A stretch of DNA of 64,000 nt from Pseudaquabacterium terrae (GCF_013266755.1 NZ_JABRWJ010000001.1:682001-746000), one strand, 5' to 3'. Counted from the first letter of the stretch, positions 38,481-47,009 are shown. Notes: generated by a model from the letters alone, not told the origin. Numbers and translations are program-made.

Positions 38481-38966
38481 TCAAAGGACGCGGCCTGCCG
38501 GCGCTGCCGGGGGCGCGCCACGCTCGCATGCGTCGTCGCGGCAGCGCGACCGCCGCGCCGCATGGTGCGCGGCCAGACTCGACACGTAGGGCGCGATCCG
38601 ATGCAGCCCCAGGCTCGACAGCGCGTGGCGGTGGCGCACGACCCACGGATAGAAGCGCTCGGTGAAGCGGCGCGACAGCGGATGCGTCCACGCGGTGGCG
38701 ATCGCGTCGAGCCCGAGCGTGCCGTACAGCAGCCCGAAGGCGTCGACGCCGATGTGCCAGGCGCCCGCCGGCTCGCGCACGTGCAGGGCTTCGAGCATCG
38801 CCGCGCGGGTGATGCCGTCGGCACGATAGGGCGTGTCGTCGAAGTCCGGCGCCGAGCAGTCGATCAGCTCGATCCAGTCGTCGTGGTCCAGCGCCTTCAG
38901 GCTGTGCATCTCCGCGGCGCAGAGCCGGCATGAGGCGTCGTAGAACACCTGCAGTCGATCGGTCAC
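38481..38966 (-). CDS. DCC-family (DUF393) thiol-disulfide oxidoreductase-like protein
   Basis: A 161-residue protein beginning VFYDASCRLCAAEM, which contains the family's D-x-x-C-x-x-C motif near residue 9. The GTG at 38966 is chosen because AAGGAG lies seven bases upstream. The family has a thioredoxin-like fold and is thought to act on disulfides, without a proved substrate. The gene follows the GbsR-like regulator gene on the same strand and has a copy of half its operator upstream, so it is probably a target. Confidence 0.8.
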   Translation of the reverse strand: MTDRLQVFYDASCRLCAAEMHSLKALDHDDWIELIDCSAPDFDDTPYRADGITRAAMLEALHVREPAGAWHIGVDAFGLLYGTLGLDAIATAWTHPLSRRFTERFYPWVVRHRHALSSLGLHRIAPYVSSLAAHHAARRSRCRDDACERGAPPAAPAGRVL

Positions 38967-38981
38967 AATTTCTCCTTCCGA

Positions 38982-39003
38982 AATTTCTGTCAAGAGAGAA
39001 GCA
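38982..39003. promoter_or_regulatory. Degenerate second copy of the GbsR-like operator
   Basis: The left arm AATTTCTGTC and spacer AA match the perfect operator at 39668-39689, and the right arm reads GAGAGAAGCA with four mismatches. It lies 15 bases upstream of the DCC gene start, and includes TTGACA on the minus strand. Confidence 0.55.
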
Positions 39004-39041
39004 AGTGGACGGACGAGTGCCTTGTGATGTGCTCGCAGCCT

Positions 39042-39644
39042 TTACTCGCCCTTGCCTCGAACGAGCGCCTGGATGCGCGCGCCGAGCTTCATGATCTTCA
39101 TCAGCGTCTCGGGCGGCATGCGCAGCATCTCGTCGCCCCAGGACGACAGCGTTTCCATCAGCGTCAGCGTCTGCGCGATGCGCTGGCGGCTCGCCGCCGG
39201 TTCGAGCGCGATGTCGGGATGCGCCAGGCACTCGCGCAGCACCCCCGCGGTGGGGTCGAATTCACGCGCCTTGCGCTCGCGCACCACGGTGCGGAACAGC
39301 TCCCAGACATCGCCCTGCGCCTCGAAGTGGTCGCGCCGGTCGCCGAGCAGGTGGACGACGCGCACCAGCCCCCAGCTCTGCAGCTCCTTCAGGCTGTTGC
39401 TGACGTTCGAACGCGCGACGACCAGCGTCTCGACGATCTCGTCGGCATGCATCGGCCGCGCGGCGATGAACAGCAGCGCGTGGATCTGGCCGACCGTGCG
39501 GTTGACGCCCCAGCGTGAACCCATCTCGCCCCAGTGCAGCACGAAGCGCTGCGACACCGGCGTGAGCCGCGACGGCGGCGCAGCGGGCGGCTCGGGCGCC
39601 GGCGCGGGGGGTGGCAGTGCGCCGGTGACGTCCTCGTTGGCCAT
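39042..39644 (-). CDS. GbsR/MarR-like winged-helix transcriptional regulator
   Basis: A 200-residue regulator (COG1510 type). After a Pro/Ala-rich N-terminus of about 27 residues comes a winged helix: VGQIHALLFIAARPMHADEI, then the recognition helix region VVARSNVSNSLKELQSWGLV and a wing with LLGDRRDHFEA. Related proteins control glycine betaine or membrane-lipid genes. The promoter carries a perfect inverted repeat over its TTGACA box, consistent with autorepression. With TTGACA at 39674-39679 and TACGAT at 39652-39657, transcription would begin at or next to the ATG, so the mRNA may be leaderless. Confidence 0.82.
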   Translation of the reverse strand: MANEDVTGALPPPAPAPEPPAAPPSRLTPVSQRFVLHWGEMGSRWGVNRTVGQIHALLFIAARPMHADEIVETLVVARSNVSNSLKELQSWGLVRVVHLLGDRRDHFEAQGDVWELFRTVVRERKAREFDPTAGVLRECLAHPDIALEPAASRQRIAQTLTLMETLSSWGDEMLRMPPETLMKIMKLGARIQALVRGKGE

Positions 39645-39667
39645 GGCGGCGATCGTAGGCTTTCCAT

Positions 39668-39689
39668 AATTTCTGTCAAGACAGAAATT
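39668..39689. promoter_or_regulatory. Perfect inverted-repeat operator in the gbsR-like/sugar dehydrogenase divergent region
   Basis: Arms AATTTCTGTC and GACAGAAATT are perfect reverse complements around a two-base AA spacer. The minus-strand -35 box TTGACA (39674-39679) lies inside it. On the plus strand a TTGATG at 39688-39693, 17 bases before GACTAT, could be the sugar dehydrogenase promoter. The low GC of this element stands out in its surroundings. Confidence 0.75.
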
Positions 39690-39749
39690 GATGCTGATGC
39701 GAGGCGTTGCGACTATCCTGGCCGGCCGTCTTGCTGCCGAGTCCTTTCC

Positions 39750-40880
39750 ATGCTGGCCTTCGTTCGCCGCCGGGTCCTTGCCCTCGCCGTCCCGCTGCTG
39801 ATGGGCAGCGCCGCGGCGCTCGCCGCCGACTTGCCGCTGCAGAAGATCGAGCTGCCGCCCGGCTTCTCGATCGAGCTGCTGGCGCGGGTGCCGAACGCGC
39901 GCCAGATGGCGCTCGGCGAACGCTCCGGCGGCGGCCACGTGCTCTATGTCGGTTCGATGGGCGAAGGCAAGGTGCATGCGCTGGAGCTCGATGCGCAGGG
40001 CCGCGCCGGCAAGCTGCACGTCGTCGCCAGCGGGCTGAAGATGCCGGTGGGCGTCGCGCTGCGCGACGGTGCGCTCTACATCAGCGCGGTCAGCCGCATC
40101 CTGCGGCTCGACGACATCGCGCGGCGCCTGGCCGACCCGCCGGCGCCGAAGGTGGTGCGCGATGACCTGCCGAGCGAAACGCACCACGGCTGGAAGTTCA
40201 TCGGCTTCGGTCCCGACGGCTGGCTCTACGTGCCGGTCGGTGCGCCATGCAACATCTGCGAGTCCGACCCCGACCGCTACGCGACGATCCTGCGCATGCA
40301 GCCCGACGGCTCGAAGCTCGAGACCTTCGCGCGCGGCGTGCGCAATAGCGTCGGCTTCGACTGGCATCCGGCAACACGCGAGCTGTGGTTCAGCGAAAAC
40401 GGCCGCGACATGCTCGGCGACGAGGTGCCGCCCGACGAGCTGAACCATGCACCGCGCGCCGGCATGCACTTCGGCTACCCGTACTGCCATGGCGGCGCGC
40501 TGCCCGATCCGCAGTTCGGCGCCAAGCGGCCGTGCAGCGATTTCACGCCGCCGGCGCAGCCGCTGGGCCCGCACGTCGCGGCGCTCGGCCTGCGCTTCTA
40601 CACCGGCACGCAGTTCCCCGAGGCCTGGCGCGGCCAGATCTTCATTGCCGAGCACGGTTCATGGAACCGCAGCAAGCGCATCGGCTACCGCATCACCAGC
40701 GTGCGGCTCGAGGGCAACCGCGCGGTCGCCTACACGCCATTCGCCACCGGCTGGTTGCAAGGCGAATCGCCGTGGGGCCGGCCGGCCGACGTGCTGGTGG
40801 CGCCGGACGGTTCGCTGCTGGTCTCGGACGACCACGCCGATGCGATCTATCGCATCCGCCACACCCGGCCGGCGCGCTGA
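39750..40880 (+). CDS. Exported PQQ-dependent sugar dehydrogenase (sorbosone dehydrogenase-like)
   Basis: A 376-residue periplasmic protein with a signal peptide (MLAFVRRRVLALAVPLLMG to about ALAAD). The propeller carries family blocks ETHHGWKFIGFGPDGWLYV, VRNSVGFDWHP, GMHFGYPYCHGG and HGSWNRSKRIGYRI. Related proteins oxidise aldose sugars such as L-sorbosone with PQQ. It differs from the lipoprotein paralogue at 34502 in lacking the lipid anchor and Ig-like domain. Divergent from the GbsR-like gene, it may share its operator. The next gene, dadA, starts directly after its stop. Confidence 0.85.
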   Translation: MLAFVRRRVLALAVPLLMGSAAALAADLPLQKIELPPGFSIELLARVPNARQMALGERSGGGHVLYVGSMGEGKVHALELDAQGRAGKLHVVASGLKMPVGVALRDGALYISAVSRILRLDDIARRLADPPAPKVVRDDLPSETHHGWKFIGFGPDGWLYVPVGAPCNICESDPDRYATILRMQPDGSKLETFARGVRNSVGFDWHPATRELWFSENGRDMLGDEVPPDELNHAPRAGMHFGYPYCHGGALPDPQFGAKRPCSDFTPPAQPLGPHVAALGLRFYTGTQFPEAWRGQIFIAEHGSWNRSKRIGYRITSVRLEGNRAVAYTPFATGWLQGESPWGRPADVLVAPDGSLLVSDDHADAIYRIRHTRPAR

Positions 40881-42134
40881 ATGAAGATCCTGATCCTCGG
40901 CAGCGGCGTCATCGGCAGCACCGCGGCCTGGTACCTGGCGCGCGCCGGCCACGAGGTCGAGGTGCTCGAGCGCCGGGCCGGTCCCGCGCTCGAGACCAGC
41001 TTCGCCAACGCCGGCGAAGTCTCGCCCGGCTATTCCGCGCCGTGGGCCGGCCCCGGCGTGCCGGTCAAGGCGATCAAGTGGCTGCTGATGCAGCACAGCC
41101 CGCTGGTCATCAAGCCGATGCTCGACCCGGCGATGTGGCGCTGGGGCATCTCGATGCTGCGCAATTGCACCGAGGCACGTTACCGGATCAACAAGGCGCG
41201 CATGGTGCGGCTGGCCGAGTACAGCCGCGATTGCCTGATCGCCCTGCGCGCCGAGACCGGCATCCGCTACGACGAGCGCATGCAAGGCACGCTGCAGCTG
41301 TTTCGCACGCAGGCGCAGCTCGACGGCACCGCGAAGGACGTCGAGATCCTGAAGCAATACGGCGTGCCTTATCAACTGCTCGACCGCAGCGGCTACCTGA
41401 AGTACGAGCCGGCGCTCGAATCGCAGCAGCACAAGTTCGTCGGCGCGCTGCGGCTGCCGGGCGACGAGACCGGCGACTGCTTCCTGTTCAGCACTGCGAT
41501 CGCGCAGCTGGCCCAGCAGGCCGGCGCGCGCTTTCGCTTCGGCGTCGACGTGCAGTCGCTGACGCGTCAAGGCAGCGTCATCGACGCGGTGCAGACGAAC
41601 ACCGGCGCGGTGCGCGCCGACCGCGTGCTGGTCGCGCTCGGCAGCTACTCGACGCCGCTGTTGAAGCCATTGGGCTTGCGGCTGCCGGTCTACCCGGTCA
41701 AGGGTTTCTCGATCACCGTGCCGATCACCGATGCCGCGCAGGCGCCGGAGTCGACGATCATGGACGAGACGCACAAGGTCGCGGTGACGCGGCTGGGCGA
41801 CCGCATCCGCGTCGGCGGCACCGCGCAGCTGTCGGGCTACGACCTGGAGCTCAATCCACGCCGGCGCGAGACGCTGGAGTTCGTCGTCGGCGACCTGTTC
41901 CCGCACGGCGGCGACATCGCCCAGGCCAGCTTCTGGACCGGGCTGCGGCCGATGACCCCCGACGGCACGCCGCTGGTCGGGCCGACGCCGATCCAGAACC
42001 TGTGGCTCGCGACCGGCCACGGCACGCTCGGCTGGACCATGGCCGCCGGCACCGGCGCGCTGCTGGCCGACTGGATGTCCGACCGCCGGCCGGCGATCGA
42101 CACCGAGGGGCTGACGCTGGCGCGCTACGATTGA
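40881..42134 (+). CDS. dadA: D-amino acid dehydrogenase, DadA-type FAD subunit
   Basis: A 417-residue flavoprotein. The FAD-binding motif [20 protein letters not shown] is at the N-terminus, followed by the DadA-typical [19 protein letters not shown]. The C-terminal part has [16 protein letters not shown] and [12 protein letters not shown]. Members oxidatively deaminate D-amino acids such as D-alanine and pass electrons to the respiratory chain from the inner face of the membrane. The gene abuts the sugar dehydrogenase stop with no spacer. No alanine racemase is nearby. Confidence 0.92.
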   Translation: MKILILGSGVIGSTAAWYLARAGHEVEVLERRAGPALETSFANAGEVSPGYSAPWAGPGVPVKAIKWLLMQHSPLVIKPMLDPAMWRWGISMLRNCTEARYRINKARMVRLAEYSRDCLIALRAETGIRYDERMQGTLQLFRTQAQLDGTAKDVEILKQYGVPYQLLDRSGYLKYEPALESQQHKFVGALRLPGDETGDCFLFSTAIAQLAQQAGARFRFGVDVQSLTRQGSVIDAVQTNTGAVRADRVLVALGSYSTPLLKPLGLRLPVYPVKGFSITVPITDAAQAPESTIMDETHKVAVTRLGDRIRVGGTAQLSGYDLELNPRRRETLEFVVGDLFPHGGDIAQASFWTGLRPMTPDGTPLVGPTPIQNLWLATGHGTLGWTMAAGTGALLADWMSDRRPAIDTEGLTLARYD

Positions 42135-42170
42135 GCGCCGCGCCTTTCAAGCGCTAGGAAGGATTCACGG

Positions 42171-42761
42171 ATGAGTGTGCAGGACCGCGTGCGCGTGAAG
42201 GACGTCCGCTTGCTGTCGGACAACTGGTACACGCTGAAGACGACGACCTTCGACTGGCGCCGCAGCGACGGCCGCTGGCAGGAGTGCAAACGGGAAACCT
42301 ACGACCGCGGCAACGGCGCAGTGCTGCTGCTGTACAACCGCGCGCGGCGCACGGTGATCCTGACGCGGCAGTTCCGCTACCCGGCCTACGTCAACGGCCA
42401 CGACGGCCTGCTGATCGAGGCCCCGGCGGGGCTGCTCGACGACGCGTCGCCGGAGGAGTGCATCCGCGCCGAGGCGCAGCAGGAAGTGGGCTTTCACGTG
42501 CGCACGCCGCGCAAGGTGTTCGAGGCCTTCATGAGCCCGGGCTCGGTGACCGAGCGGCTGCACTTCTTCGTCGCCGAATACGATCCGGCGGACCGCACCG
42601 GCTCGGGCGGCGGGCTCGAGGAGGAAGGCGAGGACATCGAGGTGCTGGAGCTCGGCGTCGACGCGGCGCTGGCGATGGTCGAGCGCGGCGAAATCTGCGA
42701 TGCGAAGACGATCATGCTGCTGCAGCACGCGGCGCTGTTTCTGCTGCCAACGCCGCGCTGA
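42171..42761 (+). CDS. Nudix hydrolase, NudK/ADP-sugar pyrophosphatase-like, with altered Nudix box
   Basis: A 196-residue protein like E. coli NudK (GDP-mannose hydrolase). The region around the Nudix box reads [20 protein letters not shown]. The canonical REUxEE core appears as AEAQQE, so the first of the paired glutamates is Gln, and the earlier conserved Glu is Ser. Reduced or different activity is possible. [18 protein letters not shown], conserved downstream in this subfamily, is present. AGGAAGGA lies before the ATG. Confidence 0.85.
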   Translation: MSVQDRVRVKDVRLLSDNWYTLKTTTFDWRRSDGRWQECKRETYDRGNGAVLLLYNRARRTVILTRQFRYPAYVNGHDGLLIEAPAGLLDDASPEECIRAEAQQEVGFHVRTPRKVFEAFMSPGSVTERLHFFVAEYDPADRTGSGGGLEEEGEDIEVLELGVDAALAMVERGEICDAKTIMLLQHAALFLLPTPR

Positions 42762-42779
42762 TCTTCGGGCGCTGCCTCA

Positions 42780-43055
42780 TCAGGTCCGCGGCGCGCGCTT
42801 AGCCGTCACGAACACCTGCTGCGGCGCGCGCTGACCCATCACCGTCACGCGTTGCGGCGCGGGATGGCCGACCACCATCACGCGCTGCGGCGCGGGTTCG
42901 GCCTGCGCCAGCGCCAACGCCTCCTCGGCGGTGGCCCGCTCGGTCTCGGCGAGCACGCCGATGCCGGCCAGCACCATCAGCGTCATCATGGTCGCGGCGC
43001 CGAGTGCGGCGAGGCGTTCTCGAAGGCTGGTCTGCGGGGCTTGCGGGTGGTTCAT
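42780..43055 (-). CDS. Small single-span membrane protein with three 11-residue repeats (microprotein family, member 2)
   Basis: A 91-residue protein. After a short cytoplasmic start comes one membrane span (LGAATMMTLMVLAGIGVLA), an Ala/Glu-rich linker, and three tandem units: APQRVMVVGHP, APQRVTVMGQR, APQQVFVTAKR. The DNA repeats every 33 bases. Of two adjacent ATGs, the one at 43055 has the better spacing (six bases) from AGGAG. It shares the layout and, upstream, the promoter elements of the gene at 43338. I know no function; the tail would lie in the periplasm. Confidence 0.7.
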   Translation of the reverse strand: MNHPQAPQTSLRERLAALGAATMMTLMVLAGIGVLAETERATAEEALALAQAEPAPQRVMVVGHPAPQRVTVMGQRAPQQVFVTAKRAPRT

Positions 43056-43098
43056 CATCGGCTCCTGGGTCTTGGCTGCTATCACTTGGGATGGTGAG

Positions 43099-43167
43099 AC
43101 TGTAGGCAGCGCCCTCGCCTGCCGCCACCGGTTTGCGACGAGCCGTCGTGCAACGGGGTCGAAGTGC
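43099..43167 (-). promoter_or_regulatory. Promoter of microprotein 2: TACAGT box and two 21-bp-spaced direct repeats
   Basis: On the minus strand, GCACTTCGAC (43158-43167) and ACGGCTCGTC (43137-43146) begin exactly 21 bp apart; the second ends 32 bases before TACAGT (43099-43104). No -35 consensus is seen. The distance and surrounding bases are the same as in the promoter of microprotein 3. Two-turn spacing suggests a dimeric activator of the LytTR type. Confidence 0.6.
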
Positions 43168-43288
43168 AGCGGCAGCCACTTCAAGCGCGCGCGCCCTGCG
43201 CGGTTGCGTCTTGTCGGTCACCGTCTTGACGCGTCTTTTGAACGCTATTGGCCTGCGACGCCGCCTGCAAATGGCCGGCCCCAAAAGC

Positions 43289-43315
43289 AACGAGCCCCGC
43301 ATCGCGGGGCTCGTT
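43289..43315 (-). terminator. Intrinsic terminator of microprotein gene 3
   Basis: A perfect 12-bp stem, AACGAGCCCCGC against GCGGGGCTCGTT, with a three-base loop. On the minus strand it is followed by GCTTTTGG. It lies 22 bases after the stop of the 43338 gene. Confidence 0.8.
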
Positions 43316-43337
43316 CGCTCGAGGTCGTACGGCGTGA

Positions 43338-43538
43338 TCAGGACTGCGTGCTGCGCTTGCCGACGATCACCACCACCTGCTGCGCAGGCTGCGCCTCGGC
43401 TTGCGCCATCAGTGCGTCGGCATGCCGGTGGTCGGCGATCTGGGAGATGCCACCGAGCACCGCCAGCGTCATCACCGCGGCAACGCCGAACGAGGCGGCT
43501 TGTTGGCGCAGGGTGGTGGACAGGTTCAGGCGGGTCAT
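43338..43538 (-). CDS. Small single-span membrane protein ending in VVIVGKR (microprotein family, member 3)
   Basis: A 66-residue protein. The basic N-terminus (MTRLNLSTTLRQQ) leads to one membrane span (FGVAAVMTLAVLGGISQIA), then a short Ala/Gln-rich linker and a single repeat unit, QQVVVIVGKRS. AGGAG lies seven bases before the ATG. A strong terminator follows, and the upstream promoter has three phased repeats, so it is an independent, regulated gene. It is clearly a paralogue of the 42780 gene and related to the 14709 gene. Confidence 0.72.
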   Translation of the reverse strand: MTRLNLSTTLRQQAASFGVAAVMTLAVLGGISQIADHRHADALMAQAEAQPAQQVVVIVGKRSTQS

Positions 43539-43578
43539 GGTGCGGCTCCTAGGGGTGGGGATCTGTTGCGATGGTTGG

Positions 43579-43668
43579 ACTGTAGGCATCGCCCGCCCTG
43601 CCTGCATCCGGATTGCGACGAGCCGCGGCCGGCGCGTGACGAGCTGCAGCCGAAACGCGACGAGCTGC
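43579..43668 (-). promoter_or_regulatory. Promoter of microprotein 3: TACAGT box and three 21-bp-spaced direct repeats
   Basis: On the minus strand GCAGCTCGTC (43659-43668), GCAGCTCGTC (43638-43647) and GCGGCTCGTC (43617-43626) are spaced exactly 21 bp. The last ends 32 bases before TACAGT (43579-43584), the same as in the paralogous promoter. The unit resembles the CCGTTCGTC box of the LytTR regulator AlgR. No LytTR gene is in the window. Confidence 0.65.
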
Positions 43669-43711
43669 GAGCGATCGGCGATCAAACGCGCCCCGCTACG
43701 ATCGGCGCCAC

Positions 43712-44815
43712 ATGGAACGCGTGCACAGCATCGTCATCGGCGCCGGCGTGGTCGGGCTCGCCGTCGCGCGGACGCTGGCGCGCTCGGGCCGCGAGGTCGT
43801 GATCCTCGAAGCCGAGGAGCGCTTCGGCAGCGTGACCAGCGCGCGCAACAGCGAAGTGATTCACGCCGGGCTGTACTACCCGCCGGGCTCGGCGCGCGCG
43901 CGCCTGTGCGTGCGCGGCAAGGCCTTGTTGTATGACTTCTGCGCCCGCCACCAGGTCGGCCACCGGCGCTGCGGCAAGCTGATCGTCGCCGCATCGGCCG
44001 ACGAGTTGCCGGCGCTGCGCACGCTGCAGGCGCAGGCCGCCGCCTGCGGCGTGCACGACCTGCAATGGCTGGATGCCGCCGCCGCGCGGGCGCTGGAGCC
44101 GGCGCTGCAATGCGAAGGGGCGCTGCTGTCGCCGTCGACCGGCATCGTCGACAGCCACGCACTGATGCGGGCGCTGCTGGGCGACGCTGAAAGCCACGGC
44201 GCGATGCTCGCCCTGCGCTCGCCGGTGCTGCGCGGCGAGCTCAGCGCCGACGGGCTGGTTCTGGAGGTCGGTGGCGAAACGCCGACGACGCTGCTCGCGC
44301 GCGAAGTGGTCAACAGCGCGGGCCTGCAGGCGCCGGCGCTGGCCCGCGCCTTCGCCGGGCTCGACGGGCACCACGTTCCGCGCGCGCACTTCGCGAAGGG
44401 CTGCTACTTCACCCTCGCCGGCCGCTCACCGTTCTCGCGCCTGGTCTATCCCGCGCCGGGCGCCGCCGGCCACCTAGGCGTGCACCTGACGCTCGACCTC
44501 GGCGGCCAGGCGCGCTTCGGCCCGAGCTTTCGCTGGGTCGACCAGATCAACTACACGGTCGACGAGGCCGAGGCCGAGGGCTTCTACGCCGCCGTGCGCC
44601 GCTACTGGCCGGCGCTGCCCGACGGCGCGCTGCGGCCGGGTTATGCCGGCGTGCGGCCGAAGATCAGCGGTCCGGGCGAGCCGGCGGCCGACTTCCGGCT
44701 CGACGGGCCGGCCCGGCACGGCGTGCCGGGGCTGGTCAACCTGTTCGGCATCGAATCGCCCGGCCTGACCTCGGCGCTGGCGATCGCCGATGAGGTGATG
44801 TCATTGCTCGCCTAG
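43712..44815 (+). CDS. FAD-dependent oxidoreductase, L-2-hydroxyglutarate oxidase (LhgO)-like
   Basis: A 367-residue flavoprotein of the DAO family. The FAD motif [20 protein letters not shown] is at the N-terminus, followed by [19 protein letters not shown], which is typical of LhgO proteins. Later blocks include [10 protein letters not shown] and the C-terminal [19 protein letters not shown]. The expected reaction is L-2-hydroxyglutarate to 2-oxoglutarate with electrons to quinone or oxygen. The 3' end overlaps the convergent LysE gene by 15 bases. Confidence 0.87.
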   Translation: MERVHSIVIGAGVVGLAVARTLARSGREVVILEAEERFGSVTSARNSEVIHAGLYYPPGSARARLCVRGKALLYDFCARHQVGHRRCGKLIVAASADELPALRTLQAQAAACGVHDLQWLDAAAARALEPALQCEGALLSPSTGIVDSHALMRALLGDAESHGAMLALRSPVLRGELSADGLVLEVGGETPTTLLAREVVNSAGLQAPALARAFAGLDGHHVPRAHFAKGCYFTLAGRSPFSRLVYPAPGAAGHLGVHLTLDLGGQARFGPSFRWVDQINYTVDEAEAEGFYAAVRRYWPALPDGALRPGYAGVRPKISGPGEPAADFRLDGPARHGVPGLVNLFGIESPGLTSALAIADEVMSLLA

Positions 44816-45442
44816 CAGCAGCGCGCCCCATTGCCACAGCGCGAAGGCGGCCAGCAGCAGCGCCGAGCCCTGATTGATCCGACGACGCCAGCGGCGGTCG
44901 AAGCGCTCGCGCAGGCGGCCGACCGCCGCCGCCAGGAACAGCCACCACAGCGCCGAGCCGATCAGCACGCCGGCGATCATCGGCCACGGCGAGGCGATCG
45001 CCAGCCGCCCCGCCAGCGCGCCGAACACGGCGATGAAGGACAGGATCGTCGCCGGGTTCGACAAGGTCAGCACGAAGGTGCCGGCAAAGCAGCGCAGCAG
45101 GTCGCGGCCACTGCCGGCGTCGGCGGCGCGCTCGGCGATCGGCGTGCGCCAGATCGACCAGGCCAGCCACAGCAGGAAGGCGCCGCCACCGACCGCGAAC
45201 CACGTTCGAGCGCCCGTCAGCCAGGCGATCACCGCGCTGACACCGAACGCGCCGATCGCGCCGTAGACCGCATCGGCGACCGCAGCGCCGAGCCCGGTCG
45301 CCAGCCCCGCTGCCGGCCCGGATGCCAGCGTGCGCTGGATCGTCAGCAGCCCGATCGGCCCGACCGGCGCGGCGATGGACAGGCCGATCAGCAGCGATTG
45401 AGCGAACAGCAGCAGCATCGGGTCGGTCGTCATGCCCGGCAT
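44801..45442 (-). CDS. LysE-family amino acid exporter
   Basis: A 213-residue inner-membrane protein with about six hydrophobic segments. The family hallmark [20 protein letters not shown] is near the N-terminus, and [17 protein letters not shown] occurs mid-way. Such proteins export basic or small neutral amino acids. The divergent Lrp/AsnC gene at 45541 is a likely regulator, as in LysE/ArgO systems with their own regulators. An alternative ATG at 45433 would remove three residues. Confidence 0.88.
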   Translation of the reverse strand: MPGMTTDPMLLLFAQSLLIGLSIAAPVGPIGLLTIQRTLASGPAAGLATGLGAAVADAVYGAIGAFGVSAVIAWLTGARTWFAVGGGAFLLWLAWSIWRTPIAERAADAGSGRDLLRCFAGTFVLTLSNPATILSFIAVFGALAGRLAIASPWPMIAGVLIGSALWWLFLAAAVGRLRERFDRRWRRRINQGSALLLAAFALWQWGALLLGEQ

Positions 45443-45540
45443 TGTCCGAAGGCGCCGGGCCGGCCGGCCAGTGCGGATTTCCGGCGATGATCACGCGGCG
45501 CCGTCGGATTTGCGGCGCCGCCCCCGATCCGCCGGAATCC

Positions 45541-45996
45541 ATGGCCGACGCTGCTCCCCTGATCGACGACAAGGCCTGGCGCCTGCTCAGCGCGCTGCAG
45601 GCCGATGGCCGCCAGCCGCTGAAGGCACTGGCCGCGGCGGCCGGGCTGTCGATCGCCGCCACCGCGGAGCGTCTGAAGCGACTGCAGGACGCCGGCATCG
45701 TGCGCGGCGTGCATGCCGAGCTGGATGCCGCGGCGCTCGGCTGGGGCGTGCGGGCGATCGTCGGCATCACCGTGCTGCAGCCGCAGAAGAAGCCGCTGCT
45801 GGCCAAGCTGCGCGCGAGGCCCGAGGTGATCGAGTGCCACCACGTGACCGGTGCCGACTCCTATCTGATGAGCGTGGTCGCGCGCGACCTGCCGGACCTG
45901 GAGCGCTTCCTCGCGGCGATCAACGGCTGGGGCGAAACGCGCACGTCGATCGTGCTGTCGACGCCGATCGAGCGGCGGGCGCTCGGCCGACCCTAG
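45541..45996 (+). CDS. Lrp/AsnC-family transcriptional regulator
   Basis: A 151-residue regulator: an N-terminal helix-turn-helix (LKALAAAAGLSIAATAERLKR) and a C-terminal RAM ligand-binding domain (from about residue 70, with VIECHHVTGADSYLMSVVAR). It is divergent from the LysE exporter across 98 bases, so it probably senses an amino acid and controls that gene. The stop overlaps the convergent receiver gene by four bases. Confidence 0.9.
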   Translation: MADAAPLIDDKAWRLLSALQADGRQPLKALAAAAGLSIAATAERLKRLQDAGIVRGVHAELDAAALGWGVRAIVGITVLQPQKKPLLAKLRARPEVIECHHVTGADSYLMSVVARDLPDLERFLAAINGWGETRTSIVLSTPIERRALGRP

Positions 45997-46445
45997 CGCT
46001 GCGGCAGCCGCCGCGCCGGATCAGGGCGGCGGCCGGTCAGCGCACGCCGCAACCCGGCTTCGAACAGCTTCACGTCGAGCGGCTTGACCCAGTATTCATA
46101 GGCCCCGAGGCTCATCGCCTTGATGATGTCCATCGACAGGTTGTCGCCGGTCAGGATGGTCACGCGCAGGCCGCGGTTGGCGATCTCGACGTTGAGCTGG
46201 CGCACCACTTCCAGGCCGGACATGTCCGGCAGGTGCATGTCCAGCAGCACGAAGTCAGGTTGCTCGCTGCAGGCGAGCCGCACTCCGTCGGCGCCGGTGC
46301 CGGCATGGATCATCCGCACGCCGGGGTGGCGCTGGGCCAGGATGCCTTCGACGAGCGCGACGTTCAGCGGCTCGTCCTCCACGTACAGCAGCGTGCCTTG
46401 CAGGGCTGTCGACACTTCTTCCACGCGCGGGTCGGAACTGACCAT
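45993..46445 (-). CDS. Stand-alone response-regulator receiver protein
   Basis: A 150-residue protein made of one CheY-like receiver. The acidic pair is in LLYVEDEPLN, the phosphoacceptor aspartate in FVLLDMHLPDMSG, the switch threonine in VTILTGDN and the lysine in WVKPLD. No output domain follows, so it would act by protein contact, like the receivers of phosphorelays. The hybrid kinase at 22191 is one possible but unproved partner. AAGGGGG lies eight bases before the ATG. Confidence 0.88.
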   Translation of the reverse strand: MVSSDPRVEEVSTALQGTLLYVEDEPLNVALVEGILAQRHPGVRMIHAGTGADGVRLACSEQPDFVLLDMHLPDMSGLEVVRQLNVEIANRGLRVTILTGDNLSMDIIKAMSLGAYEYWVKPLDVKLFEAGLRRALTGRRPDPARRLPQR

Positions 46446-46550
46446 GATGCGAACCCCCTTGAGATGCTCCGTCGTGACGGGCTCTGTGGCCGCTCACGCC
46501 TCGCAGCATAGGCCCCCTGGCGGGATTGGCAAGCGCAGCGGAGCCTTCGG

Positions 46551-47009
46551 TTACGAACGCGAACTTGCGGTCTTGCGCAGCAACCCGTCGATTGCAAGCA
46601 CGTAACCGTCGACTCCGAATCCGACGACGATGCCCGCCGCCACCGGCGACAGCCAGGAGTGGTGGCGAAAGCTCTCGCGCGCATGCACGTTGGAGATGTG
46701 GACCTCGATCACCGGCACGCCGGCGCCCTTGATCGCGTCGTGCAGCGCGATCGACGTGTGGGTGTAGGCGCCGGCATTGAAGACAACGCCGGCCAGGCGG
46801 CCTTCGCGGTGGGCGACGCCGGCCTCGTGGATCCAGTCGATCAGCTGGCCCTCGTGGTTCGACTGCCGGCAGTCGACGCTCGCGCCGCGCGCCGCGCCGG
46901 CCTCGCGGCACAGCGCCTCGACATCGGCCAGCGTCGTCGCGCCATAGACCGACGGCTCGCGCGTGCCGAGCAGATTCAGGTTGGGGCCGTTGAGGACCAG
47001 GACATTCAT
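46551..47009 (-). CDS. aroQ: Type II 3-dehydroquinate dehydratase
   Basis: A 152-residue enzyme of the shikimate pathway, turning 3-dehydroquinate into 3-dehydroshikimate. Family motifs: the opening [20 protein letters not shown] with the catalytic tyrosine and arginine, [31 protein letters not shown], and [20 protein letters not shown] with the catalytic histidine. The length is normal and the enzyme is a dodecamer in known cases. Confidence 0.95.
   Translation of the reverse strand: MNVLVLNGPNLNLLGTREPSVYGATTLADVEALCREAGAARGASVDCRQSNHEGQLIDWIHEAGVAHREGRLAGVVFNAGAYTHTSIALHDAIKGAGVPVIEVHISNVHARESFRHHSWLSPVAAGIVVGFGVDGYVLAIDGLLRKTASSRS

Noticed and set aside
43617-43668. Short regular repeats as a possible CRISPR array
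   Set aside because: Three 10-bp cores at 21-bp spacing are far too short and close for CRISPR repeats and spacers; the position over a promoter fits an operator.
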